In this document: one piece after another, positions 8,801-17,745 of the stretch | Layout: each line of letters begins with the position of its first letter | How positions within the stretch are numbered: position 1 is the stretch's first letter | Source of the DNA: Oscillospiraceae bacterium | GTDB taxonomy: Bacteria; Bacillota_A; Clostridia; Oscillospirales; Oscillospiraceae | Reading direction: 5' to 3' | DNA length: 33,176 nucleotides | NCBI GenBank assembly: GCA_017470325.1 | Contig: JAFUES010000034.1 | Span: forward strand, 1 to 33,176 | Position numbers and translations under genes: made by a program | Notes under the pieces: generated by a model | Database searches by the model: none | Seen by the model: only the letters and a program-made list of their open reading frames with translations | Told to the model about the DNA's origin: nothing

Positions 8801-10343
8801 TGAAGTAGCTGAACAGGGGCTGTCGGGCCTCGGACAGCACCGCCAGGGGGATGTCGGTCCCCATGGAGGCGATGGGCTCCGCCCCGTTCTTGGCCATGGG
8901 CAGGATGGATTCCTTCACGTCCTCATAGGTGTAGCCGAAGGCCTTGTACAACTTGTCCCGTAGCTCCTGGGAGTGCTTCTCCACCTTCAAATTGGGGATG
9001 GGCAGCTCCTCCAAATGCACCAGATGGGCGTCCAGCCACTCCCCGTAGGGGCTCTGCTCGGCATAGTGGGACTTGATCTCCGCGTCCTCGATCAGCCGCT
9101 CCTGCACCGTGTCCACCAGGAGCATCTTGCCCGGCTGCAGCCGGGACTTCTTCACGATCTGCGACGGCTCCAGCTCCAGCACGCCCACCTCGGAGGACAG
9201 GATCAGGTAGTCGTCTCTCGTCTGGTACCAGCGGCAAGGGCGCAGACCGTTGCGATCCAGCACGGCGCCCACGCTGTCGCCGTCGGAGAAGACGATGGCG
9301 GCCGGGCCGTCCCAGGCCTCCAGCATGGTGGCGTAATATTGATAGAAATCCTTCTTGGCCTGGCTCATTTTCCGGTCGTTGGCCCAGGGCTCCGGGATGG
9401 TCATCATCACCGCCTGGGGCAGCTCGATCCCGTTCATCATGAGAAATTCCAGGGTGTTGTCCAGCATGGCGGAGTCTGAGCCCCGCTGGTCCACCACGGG
9501 CAGGATGCGGTCCATGTCCTCATCCCCGATCACAGGGGAGTGCATGGTCTCTTCCCGAGCCAGCATCCGGTCTACATTGCCGCGGATGGTGTTGATCTCC
9601 CCGTTGTGCATGATGTAGCGGTTGGGGTGGGCCCGCTCCCAGCTGGGGTTGGTGTTGGTGGAGAAGCGGGAGTGGACCATGGCCATGGCGCTCTCGCAGT
9701 CCGGGTCCTGCAGGTCTTTATAGAAGGAGCGCAGCTGATGGACCAGGAACATCCCCTTGTAGACCACGGTCCGGCTGGAGAAGGAGGGAATGTAGGTGCC
9801 GATATCGCTCTGCTCGAATTCCCGGCGGATGATGTACAGCAGCCGGTCAAAGTCCAGTCCCTCCCGGACCTGCGCCGGACGGCGAACGAGGCACTGCATG
9901 ATGCAGGGCATGGCGTCCCGGGCGGTCTTGCCCAGGATCTCCGGACAGATGGGCACCTCCCGCCAACCCAGAAATTCCACCCCGTGGCGCTCTACGATGA
10001 TCTCCAGCATCTTCCGGGCCTGCAGGCGCTTGAGGGTGTCCTGGGGAAAGAAGAACATGCCCACGCCGTAGCTGCGAGCCGGGCCCAGGTCCTCGATCCC
10101 AATCTGGCGGGCGGCCTTGAGCATCAGCTTGTGGGGGATCTGCATCATCAGACCCACACCATCGCCGGTCTCGCCGCAGGCGTCTTTGCCCGCCCGGTGC
10201 TGCAGTTTCTCCACGATCTTCAGCGCGTCGTCCACCGTGCGGTGGCTCTGCTCGCCCCGAATGCTGATGACGGCGCCGATGCCGCAGGAGTCGTGTTCAA
10301 AGGACGGATCATACAGGGGAAATTGTGACTGTCTGTTTTCCAT
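5805..10343 (-). CDS. gltB: Glutamate synthase [NADPH] large subunit
   Basis: A 1512-residue ferredoxin/NADPH-type glutamate synthase alpha chain. After a 19-residue propeptide, Cys20 in HDSCGIGAV is the expected N-terminal glutaminase nucleophile (class II amidotransferase domain, about 20-430). A central domain (about 480-760) precedes the FMN-binding synthase domain (about 820-1200), in which the Cys residues of GCCMMRVCNLDTCPVG, around 1120-1130, ligate the 3Fe-4S cluster. A C-terminal GXGXG beta-helix (about 1260-1450) follows. The enzyme makes two glutamates from glutamine and 2-oxoglutarate. The ATG at 10343 has AAGGAGG five bases upstream; an in-frame TTG at 10364 has no such site. 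It leads the gltB-gltD operon. Confidence 0.96.
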   Translation of the reverse strand: MENRQSQFPLYDPSFEHDSCGIGAVISIRGEQSHRTVDDALKIVEKLQHRAGKDACGETGDGVGLMMQIPHKLMLKAARQIGIEDLGPARSYGVGMFFFPQDTLKRLQARKMLEIIVERHGVEFLGWREVPICPEILGKTARDAMPCIMQCLVRRPAQVREGLDFDRLLYIIRREFEQSDIGTYIPSFSSRTVVYKGMFLVHQLRSFYKDLQDPDCESAMAMVHSRFSTNTNPSWERAHPNRYIMHNGEINTIRGNVDRMLAREETMHSPVIGDEDMDRILPVVDQRGSDSAMLDNTLEFLMMNGIELPQAVMMTIPEPWANDRKMSQAKKDFYQYYATMLEAWDGPAAIVFSDGDSVGAVLDRNGLRPCRWYQTRDDYLILSSEVGVLELEPSQIVKKSRLQPGKMLLVDTVQERLIEDAEIKSHYAEQSPYGEWLDAHLVHLEELPIPNLKVEKHSQELRDKLYKAFGYTYEDVKESILPMAKNGAEPIASMGTDIPLAVLSEARQPLFSYFKQLFAQVTNPPIDAIREKIVTDTSVYLGASGNLLEEKAENCTVLQIHNPILTSVDLMKIRHMDSPDLKVATISLLYYKRTPLESAVERLFVACDRAYKQGANILILSDRGVDENHVAIPSLLAVSAVQKYLVRTKKRTALSLILESAEPRTVHHFATLLGYGAQAINPYLAQECIEELVTLNMLDKDAGAAIDDYDRAILGGIVKIASKMGISTIQSYQAAQIFECIGISRKVIDRYFTNTVSRVEGIGMEEIGEGVEWKHDQAFEPLGLGIDTTLNAVGSHKLRSGPAAEDHMYNPLTIKLLQKAAREGSYETFKQYTSMVDNLEVPHTLRGLVDLKPDPNGGIPLEEVEPVESIVKRFKTGAMSYGSISQEAHECLAIAMNTLGGKSNSGEGGETPDRLTDPLRCSAIKQIASGRFGVTSAYLNSAQELQIKMAQGAKPGEGGHLPGSKVYPWIAKTRCSTPGVSLVSPPPHHDIYSIEDLAQLIFDLKNANRHARISVKLVSEAGVGTVACGVAKAGAQVVLISGYDGGTGAAPMSSIHNAGLPWELGVAEAHQTLVKNGLREQVVIETDGKLMTGRDVAVACMLGAEEFGFATAPLITLGCCMMRVCNLDTCPVGVATQNPKLRARFAGKPEYVMNFMRFVAQELRECMAYVGVRTVDELVGRSDLLTVRERRITPRAETVDLSALLVNPYGEDVPHFAPEAVYRFKLSETKDCSLLMKKLGPSLSKARHGKLTVEVSSTDRAFGTLFGSEITRTCGDSLKEDSYVIQCRGGGGQSFGAFIPKGLTLRLEGDSNDGFGKGLSGGKLVLYPPRGSRFQADENIIVGNVALYGATSGKAFIAGVAGERFCVRNSGASAVAEGVGDHGCEYMTGGRVVILGQTGKNFAAGMSGGAVYVLDEKHDLYTRLNKTGLVMSTLKEPHDIQELEELISQHVEATGSVKGRHILENFESYIPAFKKIIPRDYERMISAIAAYEGKGESREQAEIAAFYAAIKH

Positions 10344-10396
10344 GGCGGCCTCCTTGCTTTCCAATATGGGAAGGCAGATAGTTGCTGCTTATGCAG

Positions 10397-10428
10397 AAAG
10401 GACCGCCTGCAACAGCAGGAGGTCCTTT
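10397..10428 (-). promoter_or_regulatory. Hairpin in the gltB leader, possible attenuator
   Basis: AAAGGACC plus CCTGC pairs with GCAGG plus GGTCCTTT (arms 10397-10410 and 10415-10428), interrupted by one mismatched pair. On the minus strand the stem closes with TTT and lies about 54 bases before the gltB start, inside the predicted leader. It could be a weak intrinsic terminator used for attenuation or a stability element. Confidence 0.4.
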
Positions 10429-10456
10429 GTACGTGCCCGAACAAACAACTTAAGGC

Positions 10457-10486
10457 ATTTTAACACAGCAAATGGCTGAATTGCAA
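10457..10486 (-). promoter_or_regulatory. Probable gltB promoter
   Basis: On the minus strand TTGCAA (10481-10486) and TAAAAT (10457-10462) are 18 bp apart. The rest of the gap to the dnaJ terminator (10490-10570) holds only a weak ATCAT/ATGAT repeat around 10505-10521. Confidence 0.5.
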
Positions 10487-10570
10487 TGCGCCCACCATAC
10501 CGATATCATGACAGTTATGATTTGTGTTGTATATGATAAGAGCGATTGACGGGTGCTGCCCATATGAAAA

Positions 10571-10598
10571 AACGGAACGGGAAAGATCCCGTTCCGTT
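10571..10598 (-). terminator. Terminator of the hrcA-grpE-dnaK-dnaJ operon
   Basis: An 11 bp stem (10571-10581 with 10588-10598), with the loop AAAGAT on the plus strand, is flanked by T tracts on both strands: six T on the minus side and seven on the plus side. It directly follows dnaJ and can work in both directions. Confidence 0.9.
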
Positions 10599-10614
10599 TT
10601 TTTAAAACAAAAAC

Positions 10615-11748
10615 TTATTTCTTCTTTTTGCCGAAGATGCTGCCTTTGCCACCGCTGTCTTGCTCGCCCATAGAGGCGGCAAACTGACGCAGCAGCTCCT
10701 TCTGGTTGGCGTTCAGGTTCTTGGGTACGACCACCTTTACGGATACGAACTGGTCGCCGCGGCCGCTGCCCCGGAGATAGGGGATGCCCCGGCCACGCAT
10801 GCGGAACACCGCGCCGGGCTGGGTGCCCTCGGGGATGGTCAGCTTGACCTTGCCGTCCAGAGTGGGGACTTCCACTTCGGCGCCCAGGGTAGCCTGGGCG
10901 TAGCTGATCTCCTGCTCCATGAGTACGGAGCTGCCGTCGCGCTCAAAGATGGCGTGGGGCCGAACCGTGACGTTGATCAGCAGATCGCCGGGAGAGCCTC
11001 CGTTGGCTCCGGTGTCGCCATAGCCCGCCCGGGAGATGATCTGCCCGTCGTCGATGCCGGCGGGAATCTTCACGGTCATTTTGTGCTGGCGGCGGATCCG
11101 ACCCATACCCCGGCAGGTCTTGCAGGGCTGGTGGATGATCTTGCCGCTGCCCCGGCACTTGGAGCAGGGACCGGTGGATTGGGCCATGCCGAAGGGGGTG
11201 CGGGTAGTGGTGCGCACGGTGCCGCTGCCGTTGCAGTCCGGGCAGACCTCCGGCGTGGTGCCGGGGGCGCAGCCGCTGCCATTGCAGTCCGGGCACTGCT
11301 CCACCCGGGGAGCGGTGACCTCCTTTTCGCAGCCGAAAGCGGCCTCCTCGAAGCTTATGTTCACGCTGGTGCGGACGTTCTCGCCCCGGCGGGGCGCGTT
11401 GGGATTGCGGGTCTGGCCGCCGAAGCCGCCAAAGCCCCCAAAGCCGCCGAAGAGATCCCCGAAGATATCGCCCAGATCGCCGAAGCCGTCAAAGCCCGCG
11501 CCGCCGTAACCGGCGTTGGGGTCGAAGGCCGCGTGGCCGAACTGGTCGTACTTCTTGCGCTTTTCATCATCGGACAGTACCTCATAGGCCTCATTGGCCT
11601 CCTTGAAGCGCTCCTCGCACTCCTTGTCGCCGGGGTGCAGATCCGGGTGATTGGCCTTGGTGATCTTCCGGTATGCCTTTTTGATTTCCTCCGCCGTGGC
11701 GCCCTTGCTTACGCCGAGCACCTCGTAATAATCGCGTTTTTCTGCCAT
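10615..11748 (-). CDS. dnaJ: Chaperone DnaJ (Hsp40)
   Basis: A 377-residue type I J-protein that delivers unfolded clients to DnaK and stimulates its ATPase. The J domain (1-70) has HPD at residues 34-36. A Gly/Phe-rich stretch (about 78-112, GGFGGFGGFGG) follows. Four CxxCxGxG zinc repeats come next: CPDCNGSG twice, CSKCRGSG and CKTCRGMG. The C-terminal client-binding domains complete the protein, which ends in a basic KKKK tail. Length is normal. It is the last gene of the heat-shock operon. A 109-base gap containing a long perfect hairpin separates it from dnaK, and a bidirectional terminator follows. Confidence 0.96.
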   Translation of the reverse strand: MAEKRDYYEVLGVSKGATAEEIKKAYRKITKANHPDLHPGDKECEERFKEANEAYEVLSDDEKRKKYDQFGHAAFDPNAGYGGAGFDGFGDLGDIFGDLFGGFGGFGGFGGQTRNPNAPRRGENVRTSVNISFEEAAFGCEKEVTAPRVEQCPDCNGSGCAPGTTPEVCPDCNGSGTVRTTTRTPFGMAQSTGPCSKCRGSGKIIHQPCKTCRGMGRIRRQHKMTVKIPAGIDDGQIISRAGYGDTGANGGSPGDLLINVTVRPHAIFERDGSSVLMEQEISYAQATLGAEVEVPTLDGKVKLTIPEGTQPGAVFRMRGRGIPYLRGSGRGDQFVSVKVVVPKNLNANQKELLRQFAASMGEQDSGGKGSIFGKKKK

Positions 11749-11776
11749 AGAATTTCTCCCATCCTGTTGGAATGCG

Positions 11777-11814
11777 CGTCATTGAGCTGAGGCTTAGGCC
11801 TCAGCTCAATGACG
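11777..11814 (-). promoter_or_regulatory. Perfect 17 bp hairpin between dnaK and dnaJ
   Basis: Arms 11777-11793 and 11798-11814 pair perfectly around a TTAG tetraloop (CTAA on the minus strand). No T tract follows, so it is not a standard terminator. In mRNA it would be very stable and could set the dnaK to dnaJ ratio by processing, 3'-end protection or partial termination. Confidence 0.7.
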
Positions 11815-11857
11815 TAAGGGTTATCGTGAGAGGGAAAGAATTGGTTGAATGGATTGC

Positions 11858-13705
<1,848 letters not shown>

Positions 13706-13773
13706 TGTTTGTTCCTCCTGTATTCTGAAATAATTTTTTAAACAAATTTATATCACTAAAAGCGCTTGGCGCT

Positions 13774-14397
13774 TCAGTTTGCTACTTTGACCATGGCGAA
13801 GCGGATCACCTTGTCTCCCAGCTTGAAGCCCTTCTGGAAGACCTCCACGATCTCGTTTTCGCCCTTTTCCTCATCGTCCACATGCATGACCGCATTGTGG
13901 AGCTCGGGGTCGAATTTCTCACCCAGGCACTCGATGGCGGTGACGCCCAGCTTTTCCAGCGTGGACTCAAACTGGGTCATGATCATCTCCACGCCCTTGC
14001 GGTAGGCCTCATCCTCGGTGCCCTGACGGAGCGCACGCTCCAAATTGTCGTACACGGGCAGAAACTTCTGCACAGTGTCGGCCTTGATATCGCCGTACAG
14101 CCCTTCCTTTTCCTTCTGGCTGCGGCGGCGGAAGTTGTCGTACTCGGCGCAGATGCGCAGGTACTTGTCATTGAGCGCCGCGTTCTCGTTTTCCAGCGCG
14201 GCGAGCTTTTCCTCGTCCTTCTTTTTGGCGGCCTTCTTCTCCTCCCGGCGGGACTTCTTGTCGGCCTTGGGGGCTTCCGGACTCTCCGCCGTTTCGGGGG
14301 CTGCCGCTTCCTCGCTGACCGCTTCAGCCTCGGCCGCGGGCTCCTCCAGGATCTCGTCCTGGGCCTCAGGGGCGGTCTCTTTCTTATCTGTGCTCAT
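13774..14397 (-). CDS. grpE: GrpE, nucleotide exchange factor for DnaK
   Basis: A 207-residue co-chaperone that speeds ADP release from DnaK. The first 60 residues are a disordered, Glu/Ala-rich stretch, followed by a Lys-rich segment (KADKKSRREEKKAAKKKDEE). A long coiled coil begins near LAALENENAALNDKYLR and leads to the family signature region YDNLERALRQG. The C-terminal beta domain includes DPELHNAVMHVDDEEKGENE. I place the start at 14397 because AAGGGAG lies nine bases upstream; the ATG at 14406 overlaps that site. The start lies 14 bases inside the end of hrcA, indicating coupled translation. Confidence 0.95.
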   Translation of the reverse strand: MSTDKKETAPEAQDEILEEPAAEAEAVSEEAAAPETAESPEAPKADKKSRREEKKAAKKKDEEKLAALENENAALNDKYLRICAEYDNFRRRSQKEKEGLYGDIKADTVQKFLPVYDNLERALRQGTEDEAYRKGVEMIMTQFESTLEKLGVTAIECLGEKFDPELHNAVMHVDDEEKGENEIVEVFQKGFKLGDKVIRFAMVKVAN

Positions 14398-15475
14398 TCG
14401 GGTCATCTCCCTTGATGATTAGTTTGTTGTGCATCCCCTCCGGCGGTGCGCTGCCGCCGCTCAGGCGGCGGGACAGACCGGCGGCCAGGAAGCTCAGCTT
14501 GGCGGCCACTGCGGAATAATCCATCCGGGTGGGGCCCACCACGCCGATCAGGCCCCGGGTGTTGTCGCCCGCGTCGTAGCTGGCGACGATCACGCTGGAG
14601 TCCTTCAGCTCCTCGGCCACGTTCTCCGGGCCGATCAGCACACGGACCTCGCCGCTGCTCTCCAGCCCCTCGGCAGGGGGGAGGATGTAGCCGCCGCCGG
14701 ACAGATAGCTCATCAGCCGGTGGGCCTTGTCCGGGTCCCGGAACTCCGGCTGATTCAGCAGCCGGTTCTCGCCGGACACATAGGCGGTGGGGGTGTTGGC
14801 CTCGGTCAGCGTCTCAATGACGAAGGCGGCGATGACGGAGGTCAGGCCCATGGTGTCGTCCGCGGCGCGCTCGGTGCTGTTGATCAGCAGCGGGGTGATC
14901 TGGTCCTCTTCAATGCCGGTAAAGCTGGAATTGAACAGAGAGGACAGGCGCTGCACCATGTTCTGGTCCACAGAGACCGGCAGGTGCACCAGCTTGCTCT
15001 TGGCCACACTGCTGCTGAGCGTCAGCACGATGATGAAGGTGTTGGCGTCCACATAGATCAGGTCAAAGCGCCGGACCGTGACCGCGCTCTGGGCGGTCAG
15101 CGCCAGGGCGGGATAATCGGTCAGCTGGGAGGCCAGACGGCTCACGTCGCTGATGGTGTTGTCCAGCTCCTGCAGCTTCTGGTTCAGACGGCGGTTCATC
15201 TCCTCCGTCTCCTCCAGAGACAGCTTCTGCTTTTCCATCAGCTCGTTGACGTACATCCGGTAGCCCATGGGGGTGGGCACGCGTCCGGCGGAGGTGTGGG
15301 GCTGCTCCAGGTAGCCCATGGCCACCAGCTCCGCCAGCTCGTTGCGGATGGTGGCGGAGGAGCAGTTCAGACAGCCGCTCTGAGCGATGGCCTTACTGCC
15401 CACTGGCTCGGCGGTGCGGATGTATTCATCCACCACGGCGGCCAGTATTTTCTTTTTCCGTTCGCTGATCGCCAT
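14384..15475 (-). CDS. hrcA: Heat-inducible transcription repressor HrcA
   Basis: A 363-residue repressor that binds CIRCE operators and needs GroEL for activity, so it leaves DNA when chaperones are busy. The N-terminal winged helix (about 1-75, ERKKKILAAVVDEYIRTAEP... SSATIRNELAELVAMGYLEQ) and the PHTSAGRVPTPMGYRMYV linker are family hallmarks. A GAF-like domain with an inserted dimerisation region makes up the rest. Length is normal. It is the first gene of the operon and is directly downstream of a CIRCE element and a strong promoter, so it represses itself. Confidence 0.97.
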   Translation of the reverse strand: MAISERKKKILAAVVDEYIRTAEPVGSKAIAQSGCLNCSSATIRNELAELVAMGYLEQPHTSAGRVPTPMGYRMYVNELMEKQKLSLEETEEMNRRLNQKLQELDNTISDVSRLASQLTDYPALALTAQSAVTVRRFDLIYVDANTFIIVLTLSSSVAKSKLVHLPVSVDQNMVQRLSSLFNSSFTGIEEDQITPLLINSTERAADDTMGLTSVIAAFVIETLTEANTPTAYVSGENRLLNQPEFRDPDKAHRLMSYLSGGGYILPPAEGLESSGEVRVLIGPENVAEELKDSSVIVASYDAGDNTRGLIGVVGPTRMDYSAVAAKLSFLAAGLSRRLSGGSAPPEGMHNKLIIKGDDPNEHR

Positions 15476-15510
15476 GATACGCTCCCGTTAGCACTCGATG
15501 CGCCAGACTG

Positions 15511-15537
15511 TTGGCACTCTCAACTTCCGAGTGCTAA
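15511..15537. promoter_or_regulatory. CIRCE operator (HrcA binding site)
   Basis: TTGGCACTC (15511-15519), a nine-base spacer and GAGTGCTAA (15529-15537) match the CIRCE consensus TTAGCACTC-N9-GAGTGCTAA with one change. It overlaps the -10 box of the hrcA promoter and the transcript start region, so bound HrcA would block initiation. A further exact half-site, TTAGCACTC, lies at 15488-15496. Confidence 0.95.
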
Positions 15538-15564
15538 TATATCACCGGCGGTGATCTTTGTCAA
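15536..15564 (-). promoter_or_regulatory. hrcA operon promoter
   Basis: On the minus strand TTGACA (15559-15564) and TATATT (15536-15541) are separated by 17 bp. The -10 box overlaps the CIRCE operator by two bases. Confidence 0.9.
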
Positions 15565-15652
15565 TAGTTTCGGCGGCTGCACTTGTGAAAATTCACAGTT
15601 TGTACACGAAAGATTTTATACAAATTATTTACGGAAAGAAGCGTGAATACCG

Positions 15653-15681
15653 TTTACAAATCAAAATTTTTGAAGTAAAAT
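15653..15681 (+). promoter_or_regulatory. Promoter of the MarR gene at 15719
   Basis: TTTACA (15653-15658), 17 bp and TAAAAT (15676-15681) lie in an AT-rich stretch unlike the surrounding DNA. About 55 bases upstream is the inverted repeat TGTGAA-AA-TTCACA (15584-15597). Confidence 0.65.
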
Positions 15682-15718
15682 ATTTTTCGGTAAGAAAGAC
15701 CGTTGAGGGGGCGATACC

Positions 15719-16153
15719 ATGCTCGAAAAGAGTTTTGTTGAGGTATACGATAAGTTCAAACTGCAGTTTTACCGCAAGGTCTTTGAACTGGTGCGGGAGC
15801 GGGACGGGTCCCTGTCCGCCATGGAGGGCTTTTCCCTGGAAGTGATCAAGATGCTGGACCAGCCCACGGTGGGCGAGTTTGCGGATTTCCTGAACATCTC
15901 CCAGTCCAACGCTACCTACAAGGTCAACAGCCTGATCAAGAAGGGCTATCTGGAGCGGCAGAACTCCCAGACCGACCGGCGGGAATATCACCTGGTGCTG
16001 TCGGAGAAGTTCTACAATTATATGAGCCTGCTCTCCTCCTATGAGATGACGGTGATCCAGCGTATGAAGGAGCGCTTCAGCGAGGAGGACATCGCCAAGT
16101 TCGACGAGATGCTGCAGATCATGAGCGACGAGCTCATGCCGGAAAACAAATAG
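15719..16153 (+). CDS. MarR-family transcriptional regulator
   Basis: A 144-residue winged-helix regulator. Helical dimerisation segments flank the DNA-binding core PTVGEFADFLNISQSNATYKVNSLIKKGYLER (about residues 50-80). The wing QTDRREYHLVLSEK ends in the typical DRR-E motif. No sensing cysteine is visible, so a small-molecule ligand is more likely than a redox signal. GAGGGGG precedes the ATG at a normal distance. The next gene, converging from the other side, is an MFS transporter. MarR regulators often control neighbouring transporters, but that link is inference. Ligand and targets are unknown. Confidence 0.88.
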   Translation: MLEKSFVEVYDKFKLQFYRKVFELVRERDGSLSAMEGFSLEVIKMLDQPTVGEFADFLNISQSNATYKVNSLIKKGYLERQNSQTDRREYHLVLSEKFYNYMSLLSSYEMTVIQRMKERFSEEDIAKFDEMLQIMSDELMPENK

Positions 16154-16171
16154 AGCGGAACATAAACAGCT

Positions 16172-16203
16172 CGATCCCCGCGGTCGTATGGCCGCGGGGA
16201 TCG
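16172..16203. terminator. Hairpin between convergent marR-type and MFS genes
   Basis: A perfect 12 bp GC-rich stem (16172-16183 with 16192-16203) with an 8-base loop. It is followed by TTTGCTGTCTT on the plus strand and sits between two convergent stops, so it probably ends both transcripts. Confidence 0.7.
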
Positions 16204-16231
16204 TTTGCTGTCTTCAGAAGGGGCATTTGCC

Positions 16232-17566
16232 TCAGTCGTCCATATCCTCAAAGGCTTCCAGGCCGTGCTTGGCCTCCACCTTGGCGTCGCCGTGGCGGAC
16301 AAAGAGCATGGTCACGAAGCTGCAGGCCACAAAGAAGGCCGCGTAGGGGAACAGGGTCTTGTAGCTCACATGGCGCAAGAGAGTGCCCGCCAGGATGGGC
16401 GTGACCACCTGGGCCGCCATGGAGGCGGTGTAGTAGTAGCCGGTGAACTTGCCCACGTCGGAGCCCTTGCACATCTCCACCACCATGGGCAGGGAGTTGA
16501 CGTTGATGGAGGCCCAAGCCAGGCCCACCAGGGCGAAGACGATGAACATCACCACGTTGATGGAGGAGAAGGTGGTGGTCAGCACAAAGCCCAGCAGGAA
16601 GCAGACCGCCAGCAGCACCACGCCGAAGAGGATGGTCTTCTTGCGGCCGATCTTCGAGGCCACGGCGCCCACGGGGATGTAGGAGATGATGGCTCCGGCG
16701 GTGGCGATCAGCAGGCAGGTGGACGCGCCGCCCAGGCTCTGGCCCATGACCACGCTCACATAGGTGGTGAACCAGGTGGTGACGCCGTTATAGCCCATGA
16801 ACCACAGAGCGATGGAGGCTAGCAGGAAGCCCAGGGAGCGCTTGACCTCCACAGGCAGCACCTCGTTGCCGGAGCCGTCGTCCTCAGCCAGATCCCATTC
16901 CGGGTGCTGGGCCTCAAGGGCCCGGTTTTCCGCCACCAGCCTGGGCTCCTTGATGGTCAGGTACAGCAGGCCGATGGACACGAACATGATGGCCGCCACC
17001 ACGATGAACAGCGGCTGGTAGTTCACATGGCTCAGCCCCTGGACCTTGGCGTTGGGGTACATGACTGCTGCCACCGCCAGATAGATCAGGCCGCCCACGG
17101 CGCCCATCAGGTTGATGATGGCGTTGCCCTTGGAGCGCAGGGGCTTTGGAGTCACGTCCGGCATCAGCGCCACAGCGGGGGAGCGGTAGGTGCCCATGGC
17201 GATCAGCAGCAGGCCCAGCACCACCACGAAGGAGGCCAGCTTGAAGGGGGAAGGCGCGGCGGCATAGCCGTTGTCCAGGATGGGAAGAATGTTCAGCAGG
17301 ATGATGGCGCAGCCGGTACCGAAGAGGATGAAGGGCATGCGCTTGCCGATTTTGGTGTCGGTCTTGTCGGACAGGCTGCCGAAGAAGGGCAGCAGGAACA
17401 GGGCCAGCACATTGTCCGCCGCCATGATGGCGCCGGAGAAGGTCTCGTTCAGATGAAAGGTGTTGGTCAGGATCAGAGGGACGATGTTGTCGTACATCTG
17501 CCAGAAGGCGCAGATGGACAGGAAGGCCAGGCCCACCAGAACGGTGCGCTTGTTGTTGAGCTTCAT
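16232..17566 (-). CDS. MFS transporter, GPH/sucrose-symporter-like
   Basis: A 444-residue integral membrane protein with about twelve hydrophobic segments. The loop after segment two reads GSLSDKTDTKIGKRMPFILF, the form seen in glycoside-pentoside-hexuronide and sucrose-type symporters. A longer hydrophilic middle loop (around 210-240) separates the two six-helix halves. It probably moves a sugar or glycoside with a cation, but the substrate is not readable. I chose the ATG at 17566, nine bases after AGGAG; the upstream ATG at 17575 overlaps the site. A possible promoter is TTGTGC-17-TAGAAT with the -10 at 17602-17607. It is divergent from a glycerophosphodiester phosphodiesterase gene and shares a similar promoter-proximal motif with it. 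Confidence 0.85.
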   Translation of the reverse strand: MKLNNKRTVLVGLAFLSICAFWQMYDNIVPLILTNTFHLNETFSGAIMAADNVLALFLLPFFGSLSDKTDTKIGKRMPFILFGTGCAIILLNILPILDNGYAAAPSPFKLASFVVVLGLLLIAMGTYRSPAVALMPDVTPKPLRSKGNAIINLMGAVGGLIYLAVAAVMYPNAKVQGLSHVNYQPLFIVVAAIMFVSIGLLYLTIKEPRLVAENRALEAQHPEWDLAEDDGSGNEVLPVEVKRSLGFLLASIALWFMGYNGVTTWFTTYVSVVMGQSLGGASTCLLIATAGAIISYIPVGAVASKIGRKKTILFGVVLLAVCFLLGFVLTTTFSSINVVMFIVFALVGLAWASINVNSLPMVVEMCKGSDVGKFTGYYYTASMAAQVVTPILAGTLLRHVSYKTLFPYAAFFVACSFVTMLFVRHGDAKVEAKHGLEAFEDMDD

Positions 17567-17638
17567 AGCGTACATCTCCTATTACAATACTAACGAATAT
17601 CATTCTACAGGATTTTCACAGATTGCACAAGCTGTAAA

Positions 17639-17668
17639 TTGACGGAATGACCGGAGCCGTGCTACAAT
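17639..17668 (+). promoter_or_regulatory. Promoter of the glycerophosphodiesterase gene
   Basis: TTGACG (17639-17644), 18 bp and TACAAT (17663-17668). The predicted transcript start falls on the inverted repeat CCAATA-N6-TATTGG at 17675-17692, so a protein bound there could block transcription. Confidence 0.65.
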
Positions 17669-17674
17669 ATACAT

Positions 17675-17692
17675 CCAATAGGATGATATTGG
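17675..17692. promoter_or_regulatory. Candidate operator, inverted repeat CCAATA-N6-TATTGG
   Basis: The repeat spans the predicted start of the rightward transcript. Its minus strand reads AATATCATCCTA, and eleven of those twelve bases recur on the plus strand at 17596-17607, over the -10 box of the leftward MFS gene. One regulator may act on both divergent genes. Confidence 0.4.
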
Positions 17693-17745
17693 TTTTTACA
17701 GGTGAAGTGACTTGCAGGCGCTGGGTTGCCTCGGAGGATATCAAG

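Noticed and set aside
5529..8963. Very long open frame on the plus strand opposite gltB and gltD (over 1100 codons).
   Set aside because: It is a shadow of GC-rich codon use in the certain gltB/gltD genes; the composition is His/Gly/Leu-rich low complexity with no domain.
10505..10521. ATCAT/ATGAT repeat upstream of gltB as a regulator site.
   Set aside because: Arms of five AT-rich bases are too short to separate from chance.
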